This document shows positions 17,669 through 26,273 of a stretch of DNA of 64,000 nt, piece after piece. The notes under the pieces are model-generated. The model saw only the letters and a list, made by a program, of their open reading frames with translations. It made no database searches and had not been told where the DNA came from. The stretch comes from Paraburkholderia megapolitana (GTDB lineage: Bacteria; Pseudomonadota; Gammaproteobacteria; Burkholderiales; Burkholderiaceae). The first letter of the stretch is position 1; the number at the start of each line of letters is the position of its first letter. Where the stretch lies: contig NZ_CP041745.1 in assembly GCF_007556815.1 (NCBI RefSeq), positions 930,001 to 994,000 on the forward strand. Reading direction: 5' to 3'. The translations under genes were made by a program, and so were the position numbers.

Positions 17669-18894
17669 GGATTCTTCACCGTGGCTCCATGCTGCATCTG
17701 CTCGAACAGTTCCGCGACCTGTCGAACCGCTGTTTCGGATGCCGCGCGATCCGGCGTGACGTCGCTGTTGTTGTAGTTGCCGGTGTCGCCGAGTACCTGA
17801 ACCAGCACACCGTCGCTGCGCGGCACCACGCTGAAGTGCCGTGTGCTCAAGCCGTATTTCACTTCCGGTTGTGGAATTAACCGCGCGGTCTGACCGCGTA
17901 CCGGCACGATCGAATCGTCGGCGAACAACGCTTTCGCGCCGTAGCCCGTTGCATTGATCAGCGTGCGCTCGGGGAGCTTCAGCAGTTCGTGCGGCTCGTT
18001 GAACTCGCGTACCTCGATCTTGCCGCCGGCCGCGAGAAAATCGGCCATCAGCATGCGTGCGTAGGTGCTGATGTTGAACATCAACGTCGTGTAGCGGCGT
18101 ACATGAGGCTGCGGAAACGGATAACTTCCCGGCGCCAGGGTCACGGAGCGCGGCGTGAGATCGCGCACGCGGTCGTAGAGTTCGCCGTACGCGGGCTCGT
18201 CGGATACGGTTTCGCCGGGCTGGCTAAACGGCGTGTCGGATAGCGAATAACCGTCGATCCACTCGATCGGTCGGCCGGGCAGGCCTAACAAGCTTTGATA
18301 CATGCCGAACGACGCACGCGTCATCTCTTCCCAGGTCGCACCGAAGCTGTCTGCATGCTGCGCGTCGCAGATGCGCGAGTCGGGTGTCCACAGCCCGGAG
18401 GCGCGCATCGAATAGACATCGGGCGGCAGAGCCTTCGCGTAGATGCGCACCGTGAGCCCGGCCCGCTGCGCGAGCAACGCGGAAGTCAGGCCCAGCGCAC
18501 CGCAACCGATCACGCCGAGATTGCGTACGCCGGTAGTTTGCGCAATGTGCAGCGCACGCGCACTCGACCCCCACGACAGCGACCAGCCGCTGCCGCCGTG
18601 CCCGTAGTTGTGCACGATCGCCGTGTGCCCGACACGTTCCATTTCGATGCGCGGTCCGGCGGCGCGGAACGGCCGCGTGCAGACATAGATGCCGGTGATC
18701 CGGTCGACCTGCGCCCTGATCGGTGCGAGTACGACGTCGTCCGGCTGCAGGCGGGTGGTGAGCGGCGGTGCGGTGGTGTCGCGAGTGCGCGTGGGCGGGG
18801 GCGCCACGGGCTGCCTCGCGCACGATGCGGTGACGGCGGTCGTTGCGACTGCCAGCGTTGCGCCGGCGTGACGTAGAAATTGACGTCGTTGCAC
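17665..18894 (-). CDS. Circularly permuted D-amino-acid-oxidase-like FAD oxidoreductase, exported
   Basis: 409 residues from a GTG start preceded by GGAG. The N-terminus (RRQFLRHAG plus hydrophobic stretch, then SCARQ) looks like a Tat or lipoprotein signal. The domain order is unusual. The block that normally closes D-amino-acid oxidases (VCTRPFRAAGPRIE at 71-84, then HNYGHGGSGWSLSWG at 95-109) comes first. Only then appears the FAD-binding Rossmann motif (VIGCGALGLTSALLAQRAG, GxGxxG at 130-135), followed by the usual catalytic domain including the ASGLWTP segment. The chain ends where the missing segment would normally continue. All expected motifs are present, so it is probably an active oxidoreductase. 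The substrate is unknown. The rhomboid gene overlaps its stop. Confidence 0.85.
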   Translation of the reverse strand: MQRRQFLRHAGATLAVATTAVTASCARQPVAPPPTRTRDTTAPPLTTRLQPDDVVLAPIRAQVDRITGIYVCTRPFRAAGPRIEMERVGHTAIVHNYGHGGSGWSLSWGSSARALHIAQTTGVRNLGVIGCGALGLTSALLAQRAGLTVRIYAKALPPDVYSMRASGLWTPDSRICDAQHADSFGATWEEMTRASFGMYQSLLGLPGRPIEWIDGYSLSDTPFSQPGETVSDEPAYGELYDRVRDLTPRSVTLAPGSYPFPQPHVRRYTTLMFNISTYARMLMADFLAAGGKIEVREFNEPHELLKLPERTLINATGYGAKALFADDSIVPVRGQTARLIPQPEVKYGLSTRHFSVVPRSDGVLVQVLGDTGNYNNSDVTPDRAASETAVRQVAELFEQMQHGATVKNP

Positions 18895-19162
18895 TAACGG
18901 ACTCCGTACCAGGACAAGAGAGGGTGGCGTGAATCGAGTATGGCGAATATCTCACGAGCGCATCGGAAAGGATATTTCTCTTGTCGGGCTTTTGCGTCGT
19001 GGCGACGCGGACATAACAGATCGCTTACGGTAGACTGCGCGAGGTGGAAATAAGCGGCAAAATCGATGAAGCGGTATGGGTGAAATCGGCAGTTCGATAA
19101 TATTCGCATGACCGGAAGATTTTGAAAAATCAGATTAACCATCATCCCAAAGTCATCTAAAA

Positions 19163-19921
19163 ATGAAAATCCTTCAGCGCATTTTGATGCTTGCCCTGGT
19201 TTTCTGGCTTGCCGCCTGTAGCCAGGCCGGTCTTCCGTCCGCCGCATCGCCGCTGGCGCCGACCGATGCCGCCGCCGATCGCCCCGGGCTCGGCACCGCC
19301 TGGGGCGAGACCGTGAGCTCGGTGACCCACAGCGTCAAGTTCGAGCGCGCCGACAACAACACCCCCGACGACATCACGGCGATCTATTACAACGACACGA
19401 TTAAGAGCAATGCCGGCGATTCGCGCGCCAGTCTCTCGATGGCAAGCGGGGCGATCAATCTCCGGTTTCGCGACGGCAACAACAACACGCTGAATCTGCT
19501 GCGCGGCGGCAATGGACGGTGGAATATCGTCGGGAAAGCCGGGGATCACTACGAGATGGTTTTATATAACAAGAGCCGGGCGCCTTATGAAGTGGTTTCC
19601 AGTGTGGACGGTCTCGACGTTATCTCGGGGCGGCCCGGCAGTTATCACACAGGCGGATATATCCTCTATCCGGGCAAGACATTGGTAATCGACGGCTTCC
19701 GGAAGAATGAAAGGGAAGTGGCGGCATTCCGCTTTTCGTCGGTTCCGCACAGTTATGTCGCGAACACGTCGAATGGCGATGTCGCCAATGTCGGTGTGAT
19801 CGGCGTCGCGCTGTTTGCCGAGAAGGACTCGGAGGCGGCGATCCGGATGAAAGCCAATCCGTTCCCGCAAAACACGCAGAGCGACAGTCGCTTTGCGCCA
19901 CCGCCCGACTCGATCCCATGA
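19163..19921 (+). CDS. Putative lipoprotein, unknown function
   Basis: 252 residues with a lipoprotein signal: MKILQRILMLALVFWLAAC, with the lipobox cysteine at 19. The mature part looks beta-rich, with segments such as ITAIYYNDTI, INLRFRDGNNNTLNLL and HYEMVLYNKSRAPYEVVSSVDGLDVI, then GGYILYPGKTLVIDGFRK. It reads as an all-beta domain of a kind seen in uncharacterised secreted proteins of Burkholderia. The C-terminal tail is Pro/Asp/Asn-rich and likely disordered. No neighbour suggests a role. Confidence 0.8.
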   Translation: MKILQRILMLALVFWLAACSQAGLPSAASPLAPTDAAADRPGLGTAWGETVSSVTHSVKFERADNNTPDDITAIYYNDTIKSNAGDSRASLSMASGAINLRFRDGNNNTLNLLRGGNGRWNIVGKAGDHYEMVLYNKSRAPYEVVSSVDGLDVISGRPGSYHTGGYILYPGKTLVIDGFRKNEREVAAFRFSSVPHSYVANTSNGDVANVGVIGVALFAEKDSEAAIRMKANPFPQNTQSDSRFAPPPDSIP

Positions 19922-19978
19922 TTCAATAGCGAGGCCGCGCCGCAGGACCTTCGCGCGGCGGCAATGCTGGGAGCATCG

Positions 19979-20182
19979 ATGGAACGCGTGTTCATGCTAA
20001 GGGGGCGAGCGGTCGCACGACTCCTCGAAATTCGCAACGGCCTGCCGGGCAGCAGTGCGGCTGCGTCGGGCGCCACGCTCGCTGCTGTCGAACAGCTGCT
20101 CTTCGATCTCAGGGCTGGGCGTATCGACAGCTTCGTGCTGCCGATCGAGACGCCGGTGCAGGTGTTCGTCACCGACGACTAG
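19979..20182 (+). CDS. Small hypothetical protein
   Basis: 67 residues from the ATG at 19979, chosen over an ATG five codons upstream because GGGAG lies five bases before it. The product is soluble, with a helical middle part (SGATLAAVEQLLFDLRAG) and a beta-like end (IDSFVLPIETPVQVFV). No family recognised. Its stop overlaps the convergent LysR gene's stop by four bases. Confidence 0.45.
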   Translation: MERVFMLRGRAVARLLEIRNGLPGSSAAASGATLAAVEQLLFDLRAGRIDSFVLPIETPVQVFVTDD

Positions 20183-21102
20183 ATAAGGGTCGCGTCTGCG
20201 GGACCGTGGCTGCTGGCCGATTCTCTCAACAAGTCGATGAGCGCACGCAATCCCGCTGGAATGTGACGATTGCCCGGGAAGTAGAGGAACAGGCCAGGGA
20301 TGACTGGACACCAGTCTTCAAGCACGGCAACGAGCCGTCGACGGGCAAGCGCGGTGCGCACGTAAGGCTCCGGCACGTAAGCGATTCCCAGGCTGTCGAG
20401 CGCTGCGTCGACCATCAGCGCATTGCTATTGAGCGTCAGCACGCCGGGCGGATCGATGGTGAATTCCTGCCCATGACGCGCAAACTCCCAGCGATATCGT
20501 TTCCCACCCGGCAGACGCTGCCGGATGCACTGGTGCTGCAGAAGCTCTTCCGGCACGACCGGCCGCCCATGTTTGCGACAGTAGCCTGGCGACGCAACTG
20601 CCAGAAACCGCACATCGCCACCGACGCGGACCGCGATCATGTCCTTGTGCAAGGCTTCACCGAGCCGGACACCCGCATCGAATCCTTCTTCGACGATGTC
20701 GACCAGCCTGCCGTCTGCCACGAGGTCGAGTTCGATGTCCGGATAGAGTGCAAGAAAGCGTGGCACGACGGTTTGCAGCAGTTGCCTGATGGCCCCTTCG
20801 TTGCCGTTGATTCTGAGCGTTCCGCTCACGTGCCCGTCGATCTGCGCGACATCCTCCAGCACTTCATCGAGATCTCTTAGCACCGGATTGAGCCGTTTCA
20901 ACAAGCGCTCGCCCGCATCGGTCAGCGACACGCTGCGCGTCGTCCGGTGCAGCAGGCGCACGCCCAGGTCGTTTTCCAGTCCACGCATGGCGTGGCTCAG
21001 CGCTGAACGGGATACACCGAGCTGGTCGGCGGCCTGGCGGAAGCTGCGCCTGGCGGCGACTTCCATGAATGCCTGGAGGTCGGACAGAGTAGGTTGATTC
21101 AT
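20179..21102 (-). CDS. LysR-family transcriptional regulator
   Basis: 307 residues. The N-terminal winged helix-turn-helix (LSDLQAFMEVAARRSFRQAADQLGVSRSALSHAMRGLENDLGVRLLHRTTRSVSLTDAG) is typical of LysR proteins. The C-terminal half is a periplasmic-binding-protein-like effector domain (from about 90). Sequence style (SVSLTDAGERLL, YCRKHGRPVVPEELLQHQCIRQRLPGGKRYRWEF) places it in the large subgroup that regulates a divergently transcribed oxidoreductase. The SDR gene lies 98 nt away in the opposite direction, and an inverted repeat sits between them, so it most likely controls that gene and itself. Confidence 0.92.
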   Translation of the reverse strand: MNQPTLSDLQAFMEVAARRSFRQAADQLGVSRSALSHAMRGLENDLGVRLLHRTTRSVSLTDAGERLLKRLNPVLRDLDEVLEDVAQIDGHVSGTLRINGNEGAIRQLLQTVVPRFLALYPDIELDLVADGRLVDIVEEGFDAGVRLGEALHKDMIAVRVGGDVRFLAVASPGYCRKHGRPVVPEELLQHQCIRQRLPGGKRYRWEFARHGQEFTIDPPGVLTLNSNALMVDAALDSLGIAYVPEPYVRTALARRRLVAVLEDWCPVIPGLFLYFPGNRHIPAGLRALIDLLRESASSHGPADATLI

Positions 21103-21139
21103 TGGTGAAAATTCCTCACCGGTTCATGCCGATTGGCGA

Positions 21140-21157
21140 TGATTCTAAACGCAATCA
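21140..21157. promoter_or_regulatory. Candidate LysR operator in the divergent intergenic region
   Basis: Inverted repeat TGATT-N8-AATCA in the 98-nt gap between the LysR gene and the SDR gene. Many LysR sites are short AT-rich dyads of this size, so it is a reasonable binding-site candidate, but short dyads occur by chance. Confidence 0.4.
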
Positions 21158-21200
21158 TACTGCTCTAGCATCGACCATGTGAACTCAACAGGAGCTGAGC

Positions 21201-22025
21201 ATGGCAAAGAACTGGTTGATTACCGGTGCATCGAGCGGACTTGGACGCGGACTCGCCGAGCGGCTGCTCGAGCGTGGCGATGGTGTCGTCGCGACGATAC
21301 GCAAGAGCGGTGCGCTCGACGATCTGCTGACGCGCTATCGCGACCGGTTGCAGGTAACCGGGTGCGATGTCACTGACGTCGCAGCTATCAGGGAAACGGT
21401 TGCGCAGGCGTTCGAACGCATGGGACGAATCGACGTGGTGGTCAGCAATGCCGCGTACGGGCTATTCGGTGCCGCCGAGGAACTGACCGATACGCAGATC
21501 GAACGTCAGATTGCGACCAATCTGACCGGTTCGATTCAGGTGATACGCGCGGCCATTCCCTATTTGCGGAATCAGGGCGGCGGGCGCATCGTCCAGGTGT
21601 CGTCTGAAGGCGGGCAGGTCGCGTACCCGGCTTTCAATCTTTATCACGCGACCAAATGGGGTATCGAGGGCTTCGTCGAGTCCGTCGCCAAAGAGGTCGC
21701 TGCTTTCGGGATCGATTTCCTGATCGTGGAACCCGGTCCGACCCGGACTAATTTTGGAGCCGGTCTCGATCACGCCACGCCGATGAGTTGTTACGACGAC
21801 ACGCCTGCTGGCGAAATCCGGCGCGCGATCGCAACCGGGTACTTCGCGCATTTTGGCGACGCGCGAAAGACTGTCGACGCGATGATTGCGGCGATCGACA
21901 GTCCGAACCCACCGTTCCGGCTGCCGTTAGGCCGCTCCGCTTACGATTCGATTCGCGAGGCGCTGCTCGGCAGGCTCAAGGTATTGGAGTCGCAAAAGGA
22001 CGTGGCGCTATCGGTGATGGAATAG
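21201..22025 (+). CDS. Short-chain dehydrogenase/reductase (classical SDR)
   Basis: 274 residues. Nucleotide-binding TGASSGLG motif near residue 8, NAAYG motif, catalytic Ser in VSSEGG and the YHATK motif (Tyr and Lys of the active site), followed by the PGPTRTNF loop. An AGGAG ribosome site lies seven bases before the ATG. It is the target gene of the divergent LysR regulator. The family reduces carbonyls or oxidises alcohols with NAD(P)(H). The substrate cannot be told from the sequence, and the absence of an Asp after the first beta-alpha-beta slightly favours NADP. Confidence 0.9.
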   Translation: MAKNWLITGASSGLGRGLAERLLERGDGVVATIRKSGALDDLLTRYRDRLQVTGCDVTDVAAIRETVAQAFERMGRIDVVVSNAAYGLFGAAEELTDTQIERQIATNLTGSIQVIRAAIPYLRNQGGGRIVQVSSEGGQVAYPAFNLYHATKWGIEGFVESVAKEVAAFGIDFLIVEPGPTRTNFGAGLDHATPMSCYDDTPAGEIRRAIATGYFAHFGDARKTVDAMIAAIDSPNPPFRLPLGRSAYDSIREALLGRLKVLESQKDVALSVME

Positions 22026-22039
22026 CGCCCGAACCGATG

Positions 22040-23722
22040 CTATGCCTCGCGCGTCTTCACCATCGTGGGCTTGATGCCGACCGCATCCAGCGCTTCGTGC
22101 ATGGTCCGGAAGATCTGCGTCTCACCGAGCACTTTGCTGATGCCATGCCGGTTCATGTCCGAGCGCAAGTACTGGTTCACGCGCGCGAAGATGACCTTGA
22201 TGCCGCGCTCCTTGAGCGACTCGCACAGATCGCTGACCGAACGTGCCGCGGAGTAATCCAGATCGGTAATCGCCCCGGCGTCGACGATGAACGTGTGCAC
22301 CGGGTCCGGCGCGCGCTCGACAAGACTCTGCACTTCGTCGACGAAGAAATGATCGTTGGCGTAGAACAGATCGGCGCCGAAGCGATAGACGATCAGCCCC
22401 GGCGCCGTCTCGCAGCCCGGCGTGGCCGGCACCGGCACCCACAGCGAATCGGGGCCTGGTGTCAGCATCATCGTGTGTGGGCGGTAGCTGTGCCGCACGT
22501 GTATCAGCAGCGACAGCACGACGGCAAGCAGGATGCCCTGTTCCACACCGATCAACACGACGGCGGCCGCGGTGAAGACTGCCAGCGTGAATTCGCTGGG
22601 GGTCTCGTGGCGAATCGCGCTCAGGCTTTTCAGGTTGACGAGCCCGATTGCAATCGTAAAGACGATGCCGGCCAGAATGCAGTGCGGCAGGTACTGCAGC
22701 CATCCGCTCAGAAACAGCAGCACGAACACGACGACCGCGGCGAACACCACTTGCGCGAACTGGCTGCGCGCGCCGGCGCGCTCGGCCATCGCCGTCTGTG
22801 TCGGGCTGCCGTTGACGACAAACGCGCCCGTGAAGGCGGCCGCTGCATTGGCGACGGCGATCCCCAGAATGTCGGCGTTTTCATCGACGGTTTCGTGATA
22901 CTTCTCTGCGAAGACACGTCCTGCTGCGGCGCTTTGCGCGACGATCATCGCGAAGCACGACGCGGCGACAGGCAACAGGTCGAGCGTTTGTCGCAAGCTG
23001 ACGAACGGCAGATGCAGCGACGGCAAGCCGCCCGCCACCGGTCCGATCACCGAGATGCCGTGGCCGGCAAAGTCATAGAAGTAACTCGCGGCGATCCCGG
23101 CGATGACCGCGAAGAGCGACACCGGGAGCTTCGGCGCAAACCGCTTGCTGATCAGGACGCAGATCACGACGAGTAACGAAATGGCCAGCGTCGGCAGGTT
23201 GATCTGGTTCAGATGCAGCAGGATCAGCCCGAGCTGCGTGACCGTGCGCGACGCGTGTCCTGGAACACCGAGCATGTCGCCGAGCATTGCGATGCCGACC
23301 TGCACACCGACGCCCGACAGAAAACCGACCAGAACCGTGCGCGACAGAAAATCGGCGAGAAAACCGAGCTTGAAGATACGCGCGAGCAGCAGCATCCCCG
23401 CGGTCAGCATTGCCACCGCGCCGGCCAGCGCGACGTATGCGCCGCTCGCGATCGGCGCCATGGTGGACAGCTGGCTCGCGAAGATGGTTGCGGTCGCGGA
23501 ATCGGCGGCGACGACCAGGTGGCGGGAGGCACCGAAAATCGCGAAGGCGACGATCGGCAGCAATACCGTATACAGGCCGGTTACCGCGGGCATGCCGGCT
23601 ATGCGGGCATAGCCGAGCACCTGGGGAATATTCATCGACGCGAGCGTGATGCCCGCTAGCGCATCGCGCAGTGCAGCCGCGCGGCCAAGAGGAAGTACAC
23701 CCTTTAACAGATGAAGTCGCAT
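22040..23722 (-). CDS. SulP-family anion transporter with STAS domain
   Basis: 560 residues. The N-terminal SLC26/SulP membrane domain shows AGITLASMNIPQVLGYARIAGMPAVTGLYT in the first helices and the later NGSPTQTAMAERAGARSQFAQ signature. About 12-14 hydrophobic segments reach residue ~420. A cytosolic STAS domain closes the protein (about 440-550; FIVDAGAITDLDYSAARSVSDLCESLKERGI). Family members carry sulfate, bicarbonate or dicarboxylates. No sulfur or carbonic-anhydrase gene is adjacent, so the substrate is open. It converges on the SDR gene with a 14-nt gap. Confidence 0.92.
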   Translation of the reverse strand: MRLHLLKGVLPLGRAAALRDALAGITLASMNIPQVLGYARIAGMPAVTGLYTVLLPIVAFAIFGASRHLVVAADSATATIFASQLSTMAPIASGAYVALAGAVAMLTAGMLLLARIFKLGFLADFLSRTVLVGFLSGVGVQVGIAMLGDMLGVPGHASRTVTQLGLILLHLNQINLPTLAISLLVVICVLISKRFAPKLPVSLFAVIAGIAASYFYDFAGHGISVIGPVAGGLPSLHLPFVSLRQTLDLLPVAASCFAMIVAQSAAAGRVFAEKYHETVDENADILGIAVANAAAAFTGAFVVNGSPTQTAMAERAGARSQFAQVVFAAVVVFVLLFLSGWLQYLPHCILAGIVFTIAIGLVNLKSLSAIRHETPSEFTLAVFTAAAVVLIGVEQGILLAVVLSLLIHVRHSYRPHTMMLTPGPDSLWVPVPATPGCETAPGLIVYRFGADLFYANDHFFVDEVQSLVERAPDPVHTFIVDAGAITDLDYSAARSVSDLCESLKERGIKVIFARVNQYLRSDMNRHGISKVLGETQIFRTMHEALDAVGIKPTMVKTREA

Positions 23723-24154
23723 CGCCGTTTCCCAAAGAGATTGGGTATATAAGAGTTATCGAGCGGAACCGTGGAGCGTCGAGGTGCCGAAGCGTCGAAG
23801 CGTCAGTATCCGGGCAGCAATGAAACGATGAACCGGCGTAAGCCGTTTGGAGGCCAGACGGCCAGCCGTACATAGGCAGCAAAGTTACCACGGCTTGGGC
23901 GGGTTCGAGGCGAACTGCGGGCGCGGCGTAGTAGAGTGTTGGGCCAAACGAAGCCGTTATTTCGCGGGAATTCAGCGTTTTGTTGCGGTCTTTGTGTCAT
24001 CGGCGGCGTGGGTTCACGCGTTAGAGGAGCACTGGGATCCCCAGGGCACCGTCGCGCCGTCGCGTGATTTCGCCGACATCCAACGCTTTTCGCTCGCGTT
24101 AGTTAGCCCGCAGGTTTCCGATTCGCTTATCTCTTCCGCACGAGCCCGATCTTC
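23723..24154. other. Intergenic region with a diverged direct repeat
   Basis: 432 nt between divergent genes, so both promoters must lie here. It contains two imperfect copies of a ~36-nt segment (starting at 23955 and 24063, sharing ATTTCGC at their 5' ends and related sequence after it). No RNA gene or convincing coding region seen. Confidence 0.4.
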
Positions 24155-25165
24155 ATGTCATTTTCTATCGTTTCGATCAAGAGGGCCGCTGCGCTGGCCG
24201 CATCGCTTTGCGTCCTGTTTGTCACAGCGGATCACGCGTATGCCGCCGACAACGTCATCGTGCTCGATTCCGGCGAAGCACAACTGAACCTGATCGACGA
24301 AACCACGCATAAGGTCATCGGCACGGAGCCGACCGGCAAGGAACCGCACCATCTGCAGATCACGCCCGACGGCCGGTCGCTGATCGTCGCCGATTCGGTG
24401 TCCAACGACCTGCTGTTTCTCGATCCGCACACGGGCAAGGTGCAGCGTCGCCTCGAAGATATCGAGGACCCGTATCAGCTTGGCTTCTCACCGGATCACA
24501 AGTGGTTCGTCACGGCCGGGCTCAGACTCGACCGGGTCGACATCTACCATTACGACGGCCAGAACCTCGTGCTCGCGAAACGCGTGCCGCTCGCGAAGAC
24601 GCCGAGCCACATGACGTTCGCCTCCGACAACCGCACCGTATTCGTCACGCTGCAGGACACCGGCGAAGTCGCCGCGATCGATCTGCCGACGCAGACCGTG
24701 CTGTGGAAGCTGCACATCGGCAACACGCCGGCCGGCCTGTGGATGACGCCCAACGATCGCTATCTGCTGATCGGCATGACCGGCGAGGACGACGTTGCGG
24801 TTATCGACTGGCACAAGCAGCAGGTCGTCAAACGAATCCAGACCGGGCGCGGCGCGCACAACTTCCGCAATCTCGATGACGGCCAGCACATCGCGGTCAC
24901 GAACCGCGTGGAGAGCACGATCAGTATTCTCGATTACAACGCGCTGACAAAAGTCGCGGACATCACCGGCCTGATGCCAGGCCCCGACGATATGGAGCTG
25001 TCCTCCGATCGCCGCTACCTGTGGGTCACGTTTCGTTTCGCCAAGCATGTGGGCATCATCGACCTGACGACGCATAAACTTATCGATACCATTGCGGTCG
25101 GACGTTCGCCGCACGGACTGTTTTTTGCGAACCGTGCGCCGATTTACGCGCCTAACCCGGACTGA
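24155..25165 (+). CDS. Secreted YVTN-type beta-propeller protein
   Basis: 336 residues with a signal peptide ending near AYA (residues 1-27). The mature part is built of about seven propeller blades, each with a variant of the HLQITPDGRSLIVADSVSNDLLFLD pattern (VIDxxTxKVxxxIxTG-PHxxxxSPDG), the YVTN family hallmark. Such proteins are periplasmic, often accompanying metal, alcohol or lipid-modifying redox enzymes, and their exact role is rarely known. The membrane hydroxylase gene follows after 71 nt on the same strand, so the two are probably one transcript. Confidence 0.88.
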   Translation: MSFSIVSIKRAAALAASLCVLFVTADHAYAADNVIVLDSGEAQLNLIDETTHKVIGTEPTGKEPHHLQITPDGRSLIVADSVSNDLLFLDPHTGKVQRRLEDIEDPYQLGFSPDHKWFVTAGLRLDRVDIYHYDGQNLVLAKRVPLAKTPSHMTFASDNRTVFVTLQDTGEVAAIDLPTQTVLWKLHIGNTPAGLWMTPNDRYLLIGMTGEDDVAVIDWHKQQVVKRIQTGRGAHNFRNLDDGQHIAVTNRVESTISILDYNALTKVADITGLMPGPDDMELSSDRRYLWVTFRFAKHVGIIDLTTHKLIDTIAVGRSPHGLFFANRAPIYAPNPD

Positions 25166-25236
25166 GGCGGCTTCCGGTTTTGGGTACTGGTCTGGGCAGT
25201 AGCTTTGAGTAACACCCGCAATTCAAGAGGTTTTCG

Positions 25237-26244
25237 ATGATTCACGAAATTCTCGGGCAACTCGACAACGGCATCTCGGCACTGCAAACGCTGCTGTACG
25301 TCGATGTGGTGCAGCCGTTTTTCTACCGTTTCGGGCTGATGGGCTACGACGAGGATACGTATGACGCGCTCTACTGGGTGATTGTCGGCGTGCTCGAAAT
25401 CGTCGTTACCTATCTCGCACTGCGGCCACTCGAAGCGCTGCGACCCATCGAGGCCTGGTCCGATCGCAAGGCACTGCGCTCGGACGTGATCTACACGTGG
25501 ATCGCCAAGCTGGGCATCATCAACATCGCGTTCTTCTTCATGCTGCAGCCACTGTTTAACCATTGGCAAAGCCTGATGGCGATCTACAACGTGCCGAACA
25601 TCGACGTGGACAGCCTTTGGCCCGGCGTGACCGATCAACCGGTCGTGTCGTTCCTGATCTACCTGATCGTGCTCGACTTCTTCGGCTACTGGTATCACCG
25701 CTGGCAGCATCGCTTCGGCGTCTGGTGGGAACTGCATGCCGTGCACCACAGCCAGCAGCAGATGTCGCTGTGGGCCGACGATCGCAATCACTTCCTCGAC
25801 GACATCATTCAGGCCGCGTTCTTCGCGGCGATTTCGCTGTTCATCGGCGTGCAGCCGGCCCAGTTCGTGGTGCTCGTCGCCGTCGGCAACTTCATGCAGA
25901 GCGTGCAGCACGTGAACGCACGGCTTCCTTATGGATGGCTGCTTGAACGCGTGATCGTGAGCCCGATCTTTCATCGGCGGCATCATGCGATCGGCTACGG
26001 TCACGAAGGCGTGCGCTACGGCTGCAACTTCGGCGTGCTGTTTCCGTGGTGGGACATGATGTTCGGAACGGTGTCGTGGAACCGTACCGTCGAGCCAACC
26101 GGTATTCGCGACCAGCTGCCGGTGCCGCACGGTGCGGCCCGTTCGTATGGCGAGGGTCTGCTTGCGCAACAGTGGTACGCGTTTGGCCGGATCGTGAAGC
26201 GTTTGCGCGGACAGCGCAATTACGCGGGCGGCGCGACGCGCTGA
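25237..26244 (+). CDS. Sterol desaturase / fatty-acid hydroxylase superfamily membrane enzyme
   Basis: 335 residues with membrane segments near 45-65, 85-110 and 140-160. The di-iron histidine cluster is complete: HRWQH, HAVHH, and later HRRHHA, the classic HX3-4H / HX2-3HH pattern. Family members hydroxylate or desaturate lipids, carotenoids or hopanoid/sterol-like substrates using O2 and two ferrous irons. The substrate here is unknown. An AGAGG ribosome site precedes the ATG. The YVTN propeller gene lies just upstream. Confidence 0.9.
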   Translation: MIHEILGQLDNGISALQTLLYVDVVQPFFYRFGLMGYDEDTYDALYWVIVGVLEIVVTYLALRPLEALRPIEAWSDRKALRSDVIYTWIAKLGIINIAFFFMLQPLFNHWQSLMAIYNVPNIDVDSLWPGVTDQPVVSFLIYLIVLDFFGYWYHRWQHRFGVWWELHAVHHSQQQMSLWADDRNHFLDDIIQAAFFAAISLFIGVQPAQFVVLVAVGNFMQSVQHVNARLPYGWLLERVIVSPIFHRRHHAIGYGHEGVRYGCNFGVLFPWWDMMFGTVSWNRTVEPTGIRDQLPVPHGAARSYGEGLLAQQWYAFGRIVKRLRGQRNYAGGATR

Positions 26245-26273
26245 ACCCTTCTTTTCAGTCACAAGGTGTTGTT

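Noticed and set aside
21788..23176. 462-codon plus-strand frame opposite the SulP gene
   Set aside because: The minus-strand SulP gene has full family motifs; this frame is a GC-rich shadow with His/Arg/Asp bias.
25144..26262. 372-codon minus-strand frame opposite the membrane hydroxylase
   Set aside because: Shadow of the desaturase-like gene; no motifs and His/Val/Arg-rich composition.
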